Positions 9,749 to 19,067 of a stretch of DNA of 64,000 nt are shown here, piece after piece. The position numbers and the translations under genes are program-made. This DNA is from Bosea sp. PAMC 26642 (GTDB taxonomy: Bacteria > Pseudomonadota > Alphaproteobacteria > Rhizobiales > Beijerinckiaceae). How positions within the stretch are numbered: position 1 is the stretch's first letter; each line of letters opens with the position of its first letter. Under the pieces are notes generated by a model. It searched no databases, was not told the origin of the DNA, and saw nothing but the letters and a program-made list of their open reading frames with translations. The stretch is taken from positions 3,658,001 to 3,722,000 of the forward strand of contig NZ_CP014301.1 of the NCBI RefSeq assembly GCF_001562255.1, read 5' to 3'.

Positions 9749-10198
9749 TCAATGGACGTCCTCGTTGTGCAGCACGAAATCCGCCAGACGGTAGAGCCGC
9801 GCCGCCAGATCGCGCGAGAGTGCGAGGCTGAAGTCGGGGATGGTTTCGAGAAGCTCGAAGAACAGATCCTTCGGCAGCCGCAGGGTCGTCACGTCGGTCT
9901 TGGCGGTGACCTCCCCGACATAGGGCTGGCCGCACAGGATCGGCACGTCTCCGATGATGCTGCCCGTGGCGAGGCGGAAGCGCTTGCTTCGTCCGTCTGG
10001 AGCTTCGTGCGAAAGCTCGACCTCGCCCTGCAGGACGACATACACCCCGTCGGGCCGCTCCCCCTCCGCGATGATCATCGTGCCGGCGTCGAAATGGAGC
10101 TTCTCTCCCATCAGGGCGACGAGCTTGAGCCGCGGGCCCGGCAGGGAACGAAACAGCGGAAACTGCTTCAGGCAGCCGATATCCGTTTCGAGCGTCAT
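9749..10198 (-). CDS. Single-domain cyclic-nucleotide-binding-fold protein
   Basis: The 149-residue protein is one CRP-type cNMP-binding beta-roll (FPLFRSLPGPRLKLVALMGE, MIIAEGERPDGVYVVLQGEV) with a short helical tail and no DNA-binding domain. In the phosphate-binding cassette (IIGDVPILCGQPYVGEVTAK, about 81-100) the usual Glu is Asp84 and the usual Arg is replaced, with Tyr at about residue 93. Canonical cAMP binding is therefore doubtful. It overlaps the ABC-like gene by 4 bp and precedes the cyclase by 16 bp, so the three genes form a tight unit. It may sense the cyclase product in a non-standard way or act as a structural partner. Confidence 0.88.
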   Translation of the reverse strand: MTLETDIGCLKQFPLFRSLPGPRLKLVALMGEKLHFDAGTMIIAEGERPDGVYVVLQGEVELSHEAPDGRSKRFRLATGSIIGDVPILCGQPYVGEVTAKTDVTTLRLPKDLFFELLETIPDFSLALSRDLAARLYRLADFVLHNEDVH

Positions 10199-12930
10199 GA
10201 TCGCGCCTCCATCCGTTCGCCGACGAAGGCGGCCGGCGACGGCTCGCCCGGCTCCTCCTCGTCCCCTTCGCTGTCGCCATCCTCGAACACGCCGGCAGAC
10301 CCGTTGAAGACGATCCGCTCGGAAATGCCTTTCGCCAGGGTAGCATCGCCGAGAAGAAGAAACAGCGTCATCCCGGCACAATGGTCCCGCAAACGCGCGA
10401 TGATCTCCTCCGGTGCGCTGGAGCTGGCGAGCAGACCCGCGATGTCGAGGACCGCGATCTGGGGCCGCTTGATCAGAGCTTGCGCCAGCGGCACCGCAAG
10501 CTTCAGTCTGACGGGGAGATAGCGTCCCCGCGTGCCGGCATCCGTGTTGAGCCCGATCCGGTAGAGTTCGCCTTCGAGGCCGGCGCGCGCCAGAGCCGCG
10601 CGCACGATCGCCGCGACCTTCCTGCGGGCATCGGCGATGCCATAACCGATGCGGCCGAACATCAGATTGTCCCGCAGGCTCGCGCCAGGCATCACCATGG
10701 CGGGATCGTAGAAGGCGACATCGTCGCGCGCATCGGCGGGCAGATGTGCCTTGAAGCTGGCCCGCGCCCGCAGGATGCGCTGCCGCAGCCGGTCGTCGAG
10801 CAGGTTCAGCCTGTGCTTGGGCTCGACATAGCCTAGCGCCAGCGCGACGAGGTCGCGCTCCGTTTCGGGATCGAGCGGGCTTCGCATGTCGTGCTTGTCG
10901 AGGACGGAAGCGAGTTCTGACAGCCGTTCGAAATCGAGATTGGCGCCGAAGGAATAGCGCTCGAACAAGACATGGCCCTGCGGCAGGCCGGCGAAGATTT
11001 CGACGACGGTTGCGACGATGCGCGACCCGACATCGACGAGCGGCTCGATAAGCGCCTCCGCCGAGAGGATGGCATGGGCATAGGACTCGAACAGCAGGGT
11101 CTCGTTGACGAAGCGCGGCCCCATCATGGCGCCGAAGATCAGGTTCTCCGAGATCGGGGCGTTGGCGTTGTAGCGCTCGGGATCGAAGGTCTCGATCAGG
11201 CCCGCGAGCTTGCTGCGGCGCAACTCCGCAGCCACGGCCTCCCGCGCCGCGACGATCTTCTCCTTGGCTTCCTGGTTCAGGGTGGCCAGGACCTTGCCGT
11301 CGAGACCGAGTTCATAGATGTCCTCCGCGCAACCCAGAACCTCGAGCACGGCCTTGATATGAACCTCGAGCGAGGCCGCGTCGGTCAGGCCCGCACCCTC
11401 GTAATCGGTCCAGTCGTCCGAAAATACGAACGGCGTATTGCCCGAACGGATCGCCTCGACGAATCGCCGATGCTCTTCGTGGGAAACCTTGTCCGTCGAT
11501 TTGGCGTTCGGCCGGCGCCGCTTCAGTGGCAGCAAGATGTTGTCGCGCAGTGTCCCGGCGATGATCTCGGCCTCGCTGCCGGCATAGCCGATCAAATGGC
11601 TCGCCTGCTCGACGGACATCCGGGAAAGATTGAACCCATCGATCATGACCCTGCCGGTATAGGCCATGGCCTGTCGCCCGAGAATGCGACCCAGCACCTC
11701 GCGGGCCCCGCCATTTGGACCGATTACGGCAACGATGCTCGGCCGTGACAAGCGCAAGGACAGTGGCGAAAGCAGGGGCTGGCCGCGATTGTCCAGCATC
11801 TGCAAGCTGTCCAGTCGGATGGCGCCGCGCTCCGGCAGCCGCCTGACCCCGTCCGCCTCGTCGAGCACCACCGATTCCTCGGTGTTGAACTGCGCGATAA
11901 CCTGCTCGTATTTGATCGTCACGTCGTTGCGCTGCTGGTCCCAATCGATCAGCTCCTTGATCGGCGGCGGCAGGTCGCGATAGGCGGCGATGACGGCGAC
12001 GAGCTGGCCGATGTCCAGCCGGCCCTGCAGCGCGAAGAAGCCGCCGATCGCGTAGAAGAAGAACGGCGTGATCTGCGCCAGCAGGTTGTTGAGGAACTTG
12101 ACCGCGAATTTGCGCTTGTAGAGCGCGTAGCGGATGTCGAAGAGCTGCCCCAGCCGCCCGGCGATGTCCGACTGGACATAGGTCGTAGCGCCATGACCCT
12201 GGATCGTCGGCCCGGCATCGACGATCTCGCCGATGCGCCCGGCAAGCGAGCGCGAGGCGATCTGGCGCTCGCGGCCGAGTCTGAGCTGCTCCTTGCGCAG
12301 GATCGGGATGATGATCGCCTGGGCCAGCACGATCAGCAATGCGATCGACCCCAGCCAGACGCTCTGCGCCATGATGAAGACCAGCGCCGTCAGCGCCTGA
12401 CTCAGCAGGAAGACCGGCTGGATGAAAGCATCGCCGACGAAGCCACCGATCGGCTCGACCTCGTCCTTGATCATGCTGGCGACCTCGGCCGGTTTGACCG
12501 CGCGAATCTCCTCCGGCCGGAAGCGCATCAGCTGGCTGAACAGATCGTAGCGCATCCGCCTGAGCATACGCTCGCCCAGAATGCCTTTGCGCAGATTGAT
12601 GACGTATTTGAAGGCGCCGTTGATCAGCACGAGCACCAGGAAATAGCCGCTCAGCCCGAACAGAAGCCCGAGCTGGTTGACCTGAAAGCCCTCGAATATC
12701 TTGAAGCTCGCTCCGCCCAGAAATCCCGGCAGTTGCAGCGTCAGGTCCATCAGCGTGACGGAGGTCTTGCCGCCCTTGAACGCGCCCCCCTGGATGGCGT
12801 CGTTGACGATCCGCTTGGGCACGTCGAAGGAGGCCCAGTTGAAGGGGATCGAGACAAGGATGATCAGCAGGACGAGGATCTGCTCGCCGCGGCTCTTCTG
12901 CCAGACATAACGGAAGAGGTTGGTCTCCAC
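10195..12930 (-). CDS. Degenerate ABC exporter-like membrane protein
   Basis: An exporter-type transmembrane domain (helices near residues 18-35, 88-105, 170-207 and 280-303) is followed by an ABC-like region. The Walker A position reads GPNGGAREV (about 404-412) where GxxGxGK(S/T) is expected. The Q-loop segment lacks Gln (GYAGSEAEIIAGTLRDNI). The signature position reads GRYLPVRLKL (about 802), and Walker B AVLDIA lacks the catalytic Glu. About 300 residues with further LRDNL-like units separate the two halves. ATP hydrolysis looks lost. I prefer the GTG at 12930 (VETNLFRYVW, AGGA 7 bp upstream; 911 residues), because the upstream 55 codons are not protein-like. It overlaps the cyclic-nucleotide-fold gene. 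Confidence 0.82.
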   Translation of the reverse strand: METNLFRYVWQKSRGEQILVLLIILVSIPFNWASFDVPKRIVNDAIQGGAFKGGKTSVTLMDLTLQLPGFLGGASFKIFEGFQVNQLGLLFGLSGYFLVLVLINGAFKYVINLRKGILGERMLRRMRYDLFSQLMRFRPEEIRAVKPAEVASMIKDEVEPIGGFVGDAFIQPVFLLSQALTALVFIMAQSVWLGSIALLIVLAQAIIIPILRKEQLRLGRERQIASRSLAGRIGEIVDAGPTIQGHGATTYVQSDIAGRLGQLFDIRYALYKRKFAVKFLNNLLAQITPFFFYAIGGFFALQGRLDIGQLVAVIAAYRDLPPPIKELIDWDQQRNDVTIKYEQVIAQFNTEESVVLDEADGVRRLPERGAIRLDSLQMLDNRGQPLLSPLSLRLSRPSIVAVIGPNGGAREVLGRILGRQAMAYTGRVMIDGFNLSRMSVEQASHLIGYAGSEAEIIAGTLRDNILLPLKRRRPNAKSTDKVSHEEHRRFVEAIRSGNTPFVFSDDWTDYEGAGLTDAASLEVHIKAVLEVLGCAEDIYELGLDGKVLATLNQEAKEKIVAAREAVAAELRRSKLAGLIETFDPERYNANAPISENLIFGAMMGPRFVNETLLFESYAHAILSAEALIEPLVDVGSRIVATVVEIFAGLPQGHVLFERYSFGANLDFERLSELASVLDKHDMRSPLDPETERDLVALALGYVEPKHRLNLLDDRLRQRILRARASFKAHLPADARDDVAFYDPAMVMPGASLRDNLMFGRIGYGIADARRKVAAIVRAALARAGLEGELYRIGLNTDAGTRGRYLPVRLKLAVPLAQALIKRPQIAVLDIAGLLASSSAPEEIIARLRDHCAGMTLFLLLGDATLAKGISERIVFNGSAGVFEDGDSEGDEEEPGEPSPAAFVGERMEARS

Positions 12931-13123
12931 CCGGCGATCCTGATGCGGCGCAAGCGACGTGGGCACCCACGCCTCGACTTGCGGCTCTTGATCTGCAGCT
13001 CTTGATCTTGCAGCACCCCTATGTGTGTCAGCTTGGCCTGCAGCGCAATGAGGGCCGGCGGCACGCTCGTTGCGTTGTCCGTCAGCGCCGCCCATGTTGC
13101 CATGACGTCACGAGGAAGGAACG

Positions 13124-14110
13124 ATGAGGTGCTCGCGTTTCGACGGGTTGAGACGGTGGTGCCAGGCGGCAATTCTGTTCGTCGCGGCCTTCGCTGCAGC
13201 GCGTGCCCAAGGTAACGAGGCGCAGAGCCGCATTCTGGCAGACGATTTCGAGGCCGGCCATTTCGCGCCGGACGGTGGCCTGTTCTACAAGGACGGCGTC
13301 GAGCAGCGTGCCGGGCGCGTCATCTTCCAGAACCGCAACGTCCGTTCCGGCAGCACCGCGCTGACCCTGTCGGTCTCGCCGTCCTGCCGGGCGGCGACAA
13401 ACGAATGCAGCGAGCGGGCCGAGGTCTGGGAAAGGCCCGAGCTGCTGGTGGGTTATGACGAGACCGTTTGGTACGGTTTCTCCCTTTTCGTGAACGACCC
13501 GGTGCCACAAGATGATGGGCGCTATGTTGTGGCGCAGTGGAAACGCGAGATCGTTCCCGGCATCGAGGGCGACTATTCGCCTTTCATGGCGCTCAGGCTT
13601 TACAAGGGCCGTCTCGGCGTCACGATCGAGACCGACCTCGTCGAGGCTTTCCCGATCGGCGGCCCAAAGCGGCCAAACGGTTGCCTGCCGGGCGAGGCGC
13701 GCGTGCTCAACCGCCCCACGGTGCGGCAGACGCGCGCATTGGTCGCGGTCGAATCGGGCATGACCGCCGACCTCTACCCAGGCTATTTCGACAGTTGCGC
13801 GCCTGGCATCATCGTGACGCGCCACGCCGACCTGCCGCCAGCCCAGAACGGCTGGATCGATTTCGTGTTTCGCTCCAGACCGGGACCTGCAGGCGACGGT
13901 CATGTCGAGATTCTGGCCGACGGCACCCACATAGCAACCGTCAAGGGCCATATCGGCCATGCCGGACCCGGGCTCGACAGGAACCAGTATTTCAAGTTCG
14001 GCCCCTACCGCGCGCCTCACTCTCAGGACTGGACCCTGACCTTCGACGATTTTCGCCGCGGGCCGCGTTGCACCGATGTCATTCGGTCGGGTCAGTGTCC
14101 GGCGGAATGA
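13124..14110 (+). CDS. Secreted polysaccharide lyase-like protein (heparin lyase I family)
   Basis: This 328-residue protein has a cleavable signal (about 1-28, ending AAARAQG) and a jelly-roll type body. The hallmarks VWYGFSLFVND, YVVAQWKRE, FMALRLYKGRLGVTI and NQYFKFGPYRAP match the polysaccharide lyase family grouped with heparin lyase I. Members cut or bind acidic polysaccharides in the periplasm or outside the cell. The ATG has a good ribosome site (gaggaagga, 4 bp upstream). It diverges from the ABC/cyclase/glycosyltransferase operon, which suggests a role in trimming or releasing the glycan made there; that link is inference. Confidence 0.78.
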   Translation: MRCSRFDGLRRWCQAAILFVAAFAAARAQGNEAQSRILADDFEAGHFAPDGGLFYKDGVEQRAGRVIFQNRNVRSGSTALTLSVSPSCRAATNECSERAEVWERPELLVGYDETVWYGFSLFVNDPVPQDDGRYVVAQWKREIVPGIEGDYSPFMALRLYKGRLGVTIETDLVEAFPIGGPKRPNGCLPGEARVLNRPTVRQTRALVAVESGMTADLYPGYFDSCAPGIIVTRHADLPPAQNGWIDFVFRSRPGPAGDGHVEILADGTHIATVKGHIGHAGPGLDRNQYFKFGPYRAPHSQDWTLTFDDFRRGPRCTDVIRSGQCPAE

Positions 14111-14205
14111 ACATGTCTAAAGCCATTGGCAAGACCGTGATTTCACCATCTAGTGCCTTTGCGATACGGCATGAAACACAGCCCTTAGATCGGCGTTAGT
14201 GGCAT

Positions 14206-16080
14206 ATGGATATCTTGCGGCTCGGTGATGTGCGGATCGGCTTCTCGGTTCACGGGCTTGCCCGCGATGTCGTGAAGGGCGTTTCGCTGCGCGTTCCGGC
14301 CGGCAAGACCGTCGCGCTGGTCGGCGAATCCGGTTCCGGCAAATCGGTGATCTCGCAGGCCATCATGGGTCTGCTGCCGCGCAATGGTGGCGTGACCGGC
14401 GGCGAGATCCTGTTCCGCGACCCGCTCGCGCCCGATGTCGAGATCGACATTGCGGGACTGAAGTCGGAGGGCAAGGAGATCAGGGCCCTGCGCGGCGGCC
14501 GCATCGGCATGATCTTCCAGGAGCCGATGTCCTCGCTCTCGCCGGTGCACACCATCGGCAACCAGATCGAGGAGGCATTGCAGCTCCACCGGCCGACCGG
14601 TACGGCGCAGGCGCGCGAGTTGATCGAGGCGATGCTGAAACGCGTCGGCTTCAAGGATTCCCATCGCGCCTTCGGCTACTACCCTTTCGAGCTGTCGGGT
14701 GGCCTGCGCCAGCGTGCCATGCTCGCCATGGCGCTGATCTGCCAGCCGGCCCTGCTCATCGCCGACGAGCCCACGACTGCGCTCGACGTGACGATCCAGG
14801 CGCAGGTGCTCGATCTGATGCGCGATCTCCAGGCCGAGATGGGCATGGCGATCCTGCTGATCACCCATGATCTCGGCGTCGTCGCCAACATGGCCGACGA
14901 GGTCGTGGTGATCTACCATGGCGAGATCATGGAAAGCGGCCCGGTCGAGGACATCTTCCGCCGCCCGCGCCATCCCTATCTCAAGGCCCTGCTCAAGGCC
15001 TCTCCGCATTTCGACATGGCCGAGGGCGAGCGGCTCGTCGCTTTGCGCGAGGCGAGGGCCCGCCCCCCGGCGGCGCCGCGCGCGTCGATACCGGAGCAGC
15101 AGGCAGCTCCGCTCCTCAGCGTCCGCGACCTGCGCAAGACCTACACCACCGGCTCACGAAAATTCTTCGGCAAGGGCACACAGGCCACCGTGACCGCCGT
15201 CGATGGCGTCAGCTTCGACATCCGGCGCGGCGAATGCCTTGGACTGGTCGGCGAGAGCGGCTGCGGCAAGACCACGGTCAGCAAGATCATCATGCGCGCG
15301 GTAACGCCCGACGCCGGCGAAGTGGTGTTCGACGACGGTCGCAAGCACACCGATATCCTGGCCTTGGGAACGGAGGCGCTGCGCGACTTCCGGCCCAGGG
15401 TGCAGATGATCTTTCAGGACCCCGTCTCGTCGCTTTCGCCGCGCATGATGGTGATGAACATCCTGCGCGAGCCGCTGATCATCCACGGCCGCGGCGAGGG
15501 CCAGGACCAGATCGCCCGCGTGCGCAGCCTGATGGAGGATGTCGGGCTCGATCCGCGCTTCCTCAACCGCTATCCGCATTCCTTCTCGGGCGGGCAGCGC
15601 CAGCGCATCGGCATCGCGCGCGCGCTGGCGCTCGATCCCGACCTGATCATCTGCGACGAGCCGGTCTCGGCGCTCGACGTCTCGGTCCAGGCGCAGATCC
15701 TCAACCTGCTCAAGGACCTCCAGGCCGAGCGCGGCCTGACCTTCCTGTTCATCTCGCACAATCTCGCGGTGGTGAACTACATGGCCGACCGCATCGCCGT
15801 GATGGCCAATGGCCGCATCGTCGAGATCGCGCCGCGCCATGCCCTCTTCACCCGGCCATCTCACCCCTACACCAAGGCGCTGCTGAAATCGGTGCCCTTT
15901 GCCGATCTCGACCGCAAGCTCGACTTCAAGCTCGCAGCGCCCGGTGGGGCCTCCGACCATACCCACTGGGCAGCGGCCTTCAAGCCGCAGCCGGACGGTG
16001 CGGCCCTGACACATCTGCCGCTCGGCGACGGCCATTTCGTGCTGGCACGCCCCAATGCCGATGTCAGGGAGATCGCCTGA
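14206..16080 (+). CDS. Fused double ATPase of an oligopeptide-type ABC transporter (DppD-DppF like)
   Basis: The 624-residue protein holds two complete ABC ATPase domains of the dipeptide/nickel group. Domain 1 has Walker [10 protein letters not shown], signature LSGGLRQRA and Walker [13 protein letters not shown]. Domain 2 has [24 protein letters not shown] and [12 protein letters not shown]. Each ends in the family's C-terminal extension (HPYLKALL and HPYTKALL). All catalytic motifs are intact. It is the first gene of a four-gene operon, and its stop overlaps the binding-protein start (TGATG). Likely substrates are peptides or peptide-like compounds. Confidence 0.95.
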   Translation: MDILRLGDVRIGFSVHGLARDVVKGVSLRVPAGKTVALVGESGSGKSVISQAIMGLLPRNGGVTGGEILFRDPLAPDVEIDIAGLKSEGKEIRALRGGRIGMIFQEPMSSLSPVHTIGNQIEEALQLHRPTGTAQARELIEAMLKRVGFKDSHRAFGYYPFELSGGLRQRAMLAMALICQPALLIADEPTTALDVTIQAQVLDLMRDLQAEMGMAILLITHDLGVVANMADEVVVIYHGEIMESGPVEDIFRRPRHPYLKALLKASPHFDMAEGERLVALREARARPPAAPRASIPEQQAAPLLSVRDLRKTYTTGSRKFFGKGTQATVTAVDGVSFDIRRGECLGLVGESGCGKTTVSKIIMRAVTPDAGEVVFDDGRKHTDILALGTEALRDFRPRVQMIFQDPVSSLSPRMMVMNILREPLIIHGRGEGQDQIARVRSLMEDVGLDPRFLNRYPHSFSGGQRQRIGIARALALDPDLIICDEPVSALDVSVQAQILNLLKDLQAERGLTFLFISHNLAVVNYMADRIAVMANGRIVEIAPRHALFTRPSHPYTKALLKSVPFADLDRKLDFKLAAPGGASDHTHWAAAFKPQPDGAALTHLPLGDGHFVLARPNADVREIA

Positions 16081-18047
16081 TGAGTACGCAGGACCGCGCC
16101 GGCATCTTGGGTTTGACGCGCCGCTCGGCGCTGGCACTGGCTGGCGGCGCTACCATTGTTGCGGGATTGCCGCGCCTGGCCTTCTCCGCATCGCAGCCCG
16201 AAAAGCTGATCGACAGCCCCTTTTTCGAGCAGTTGGTCAAGGACGGCGGCCTGCCGCCGATCGAAAAACGCGTCCCCGCCCAGCCGCGAGTGATCGAAAT
16301 CACGGGTGAGGGGCGCGAACCCGGCCGCCATGGCGGTACCATGCGTATGCTGATGGGCGACCAGCGCGACGTGCGCATGATGACGCTCTACGGCTATACT
16401 AGGCTCGTCGTCTATGACGAGGCGCTGAACGTCGTGCCCGACCTGCTGGAAAGCATCGACGTCCAGGACGACCGTATTTTCACGCTGCGTCTGCGGCCCG
16501 GCCATCGCTGGTCGGACGGTTCCGTCTTCACGACCGAGGATTTTCGCTACTGGTGGGAGGATGTCGCCAACAACAAGCGCCTCTTCCCCGGAGGCCCGCC
16601 GCAGGCTCTCCTCGCAGCCGGTGAAAAACCCGTCTTCGAGGTGTTGAGCCCGACCGAGGTTCGCTACAGCTGGCGTGCGCCGAATCCGGTCTTCCTGCCT
16701 TCGCTGGCGAGCGCGCAGCCGGCCTATATCTACATGCCGTCGCAATATCTGAAGCAGTTCCACGAAAAGCACGCCGACAAGGCCGACCTGAACCTGCGCA
16801 TCAAGATCGCCCGGGTCCGCGACTGGGGCTCGCTGCATGAGCGGCTCTCGCGCATGTACCGGCCCGAGAACCCCGACCTGCCGACGCTCGACCCCTGGCG
16901 CGGCATCACGCCCCTGCCGGCCGAACAGTTCATCTTCCAGCGCAACGCCTATTTCCACCGCATCGACACCAATGGGCGCCAGCTCCCCTATGTCGACGAG
17001 GTCTCGCTCACGGTCGGCACGAATTCGCTGGTGCCGGCCAAGGCCGCTGCCGGCGAGGCCGACCTGCAGGCGCGTTACCTCAATTTCGAGAACTACACCT
17101 TCCTGAAGGACGCCTCGAAGCGGATGAACTTCGAGGTCAAGCTCTGGAAAAGGGCGGAGGGCGCCTATTTCGCCCTGATGCCGAACCTGAACGCGATCGA
17201 CCCTGTCTGGCGCGATCTCAACCGGGATGTGCGCTACCGCCGCGCGCTCTCGGTCGCGATTAACCGCAAGGACATCAACAAGGTCATCTTCTTCGGCCTC
17301 GCCAAGGAAAGCGGCAACACGGCCTTGCCTGAAAGCCCGCTCTACGAGCCGGCACTGGCGAAGATGTGGATGCAGGACGACCGGGCGCTTGCCAACCGCC
17401 TGCTCGACGAGATCGGTCTGACGAAGCGCGACGCCGAGGGCGTGCGCCTGCTTGCCGATGGACGGCGTCTCGAATTCACCATCGAGACCGTCGGCGAACG
17501 GACCGAGGAGACCGACATCCTCGATCTGATCAAGCAGGACCTGATCGCTGTCGGCATCAAGATTTACCCGCGCTCGACGCAGCGCGACGTTTTCCGACGC
17601 CGCATTCTGGCCGGCCAGACCGTGATGTCGGCCTGGTCGGGCATGGACAACGCGCTGGTCTCGCCCGGCATGGAGCCCGATGCGCTCGCCCCGACATCCT
17701 CGGCGCAGTTCAACTGGCCGCGCTGGGGGCAGTTCCTGGAGAGTAACGGCCGCGAGGGCGAGGCACCCGACCTGCCGGAGGTGAAGGAACTGGTCCGCCT
17801 CTACAACGACTGGCGCACCAGCTCGACCAACGAGCAGCGCCGGACCATCTGGCAGACGATGCTACGCATAAACGCGGAGCAACTCTACACCATCGGCATC
17901 GTCAACGGCACGCTGCAGCCGGTCGTCGTCTCGCGCCATCTGCGCAACGTCCCCGACAAGGGCCTCTACAGCTTCGAGCCCGGCGCCTTCTTCGGCCGCT
18001 ATATGCCCGACACCTTCTGGTTCGATGGCGGACAGGCCAAGAGCTGA
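16080..18047 (+). CDS. Extracellular solute-binding protein family 5
   Basis: The 655-residue protein begins with a twin-arginine signal (LTRRSALALAGGATIVAGLP) and continues into a family 5 solute-binding fold, seen in LRLRPGHRWSDGSVFTTEDF and VRYRRALSVAINRKDINKVIF. It delivers peptides or related solutes to the permeases encoded next. The true start is the ATG at 16080, overlapping the ATPase stop by 1 bp; a longer upstream reading in this frame runs inside the ATPase gene. At 655 residues it is longer than DppA-type proteins and closer in size to the larger members of the family. Confidence 0.95.
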   Translation: MSTQDRAGILGLTRRSALALAGGATIVAGLPRLAFSASQPEKLIDSPFFEQLVKDGGLPPIEKRVPAQPRVIEITGEGREPGRHGGTMRMLMGDQRDVRMMTLYGYTRLVVYDEALNVVPDLLESIDVQDDRIFTLRLRPGHRWSDGSVFTTEDFRYWWEDVANNKRLFPGGPPQALLAAGEKPVFEVLSPTEVRYSWRAPNPVFLPSLASAQPAYIYMPSQYLKQFHEKHADKADLNLRIKIARVRDWGSLHERLSRMYRPENPDLPTLDPWRGITPLPAEQFIFQRNAYFHRIDTNGRQLPYVDEVSLTVGTNSLVPAKAAAGEADLQARYLNFENYTFLKDASKRMNFEVKLWKRAEGAYFALMPNLNAIDPVWRDLNRDVRYRRALSVAINRKDINKVIFFGLAKESGNTALPESPLYEPALAKMWMQDDRALANRLLDEIGLTKRDAEGVRLLADGRRLEFTIETVGERTEETDILDLIKQDLIAVGIKIYPRSTQRDVFRRRILAGQTVMSAWSGMDNALVSPGMEPDALAPTSSAQFNWPRWGQFLESNGREGEAPDLPEVKELVRLYNDWRTSSTNEQRRTIWQTMLRINAEQLYTIGIVNGTLQPVVVSRHLRNVPDKGLYSFEPGAFFGRYMPDTFWFDGGQAKS

Positions 18048-18065
18048 GCGATGAAGAGCTGAGAC

Positions 18066-19067
18066 ATGCTGCTGCAATACATCCTCAAGCGCATCCTCGT
18101 GATGATCCCGACGCTACTGATCACCAGCGCCCTGATCTTCACCGTCATCAATCTGCCGGAGGGCGACTATTTCGAGACGCTCGCGGCCGAGATGCAGGCG
18201 CAGGGCGAAAAGGCCGATCTCAGCCGTATCGAGTTTCTGAAGAAGGAATACGGCTTCGACCGACCGCCGGTGGAGCGTTATTTCTGGTGGGTCACCGGCT
18301 TGCTCCAGGGCGACATGGGCTATTCCTTCGAATATCAGCGTCCGGTGCGCGAGATCGTCGGAGACAGGCTGATCCTGACCATGGTGGTCTCTTTCGTCAC
18401 CATCATCTTCACCTGGCTCGTCGCCTTCCCGATCGGCATCTATTCGGCCACGCACCAGTACAGCTGGGGCGATTACGGCCTGACCTTCCTCGGCCTGATC
18501 GGTCTCGCCGTGCCGCATTTCCTGCTGGCGCTGGTCTTTCTCTACACCGCCAATGTCTGGTTCGGCACCTCGATCGGCGGGCTCGTCGATCCGCAATATC
18601 TCAACCAGCCGATGAGCTGGGCCAAGCTCAAATCCGTGCTCGAACATCTCTGGATCCCGGTCATCATCATCGGCGCCGGCGGCACGGCGGGCATGATCCG
18701 TTCGGTCCGCGCCAATCTGCTCGACGAGTTGCAGAAGCAGTACTACGTCACTGCCCGCGCCAAGGGTCTGCCGCCCGGCAAGGCGCTGCGCAAATACCCG
18801 CTGCGCATGTCGCTGAACTTCTTCGTCTCCGATATCGGCGACATCCTGCCCTCGATCGTCTCCGGCGCCGAGATCGTCGCGATCGTGCTCTCGCTCCAGA
18901 CGACCGGGCCGCTGCTGATCCGCGCGCTGCAGAGCCAGGACATGTATCTCGCCGGCTCCTTCCTGATGTTCCTGTCATTCCTGACGGTGATCGGCGTGCT
19001 GATCTCCGACATCGCGCTGGCGATCCTCGACCCGCGCATCCGGCTGCAGGGAGCGGCGACCAAGTGA
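18066..19067 (+). CDS. Oligopeptide-type ABC permease, DppB-like
   Basis: A 333-residue inner-membrane permease with the N terminus of the DppB/OppB group (LLQYILKRILVMIPTLLITS), a periplasmic segment after helix 1, and the BPD_transp_1 core with the ATPase-contact loop YYVTARAKGLPPGKALRKY. It lies 18 bp after the binding-protein gene and overlaps the next permease by 4 bp (GTGA). It forms the channel with the DppC-like partner. Confidence 0.94.
   Translation: MLLQYILKRILVMIPTLLITSALIFTVINLPEGDYFETLAAEMQAQGEKADLSRIEFLKKEYGFDRPPVERYFWWVTGLLQGDMGYSFEYQRPVREIVGDRLILTMVVSFVTIIFTWLVAFPIGIYSATHQYSWGDYGLTFLGLIGLAVPHFLLALVFLYTANVWFGTSIGGLVDPQYLNQPMSWAKLKSVLEHLWIPVIIIGAGGTAGMIRSVRANLLDELQKQYYVTARAKGLPPGKALRKYPLRMSLNFFVSDIGDILPSIVSGAEIVAIVLSLQTTGPLLIRALQSQDMYLAGSFLMFLSFLTVIGVLISDIALAILDPRIRLQGAATK

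Noticed and set aside
12931..13095. 55-residue N-terminal extension of the ABC-like protein
   Set aside because: Composition is not protein-like, and the GTG at 12930 has a ribosome site and fits an exporter N terminus.
15234..16079. Long N-terminal extension of the family 5 binding protein
   Set aside because: The extension lies inside the double ATPase gene and is low-complexity; the Tat signal begins at the ATG at 16080.
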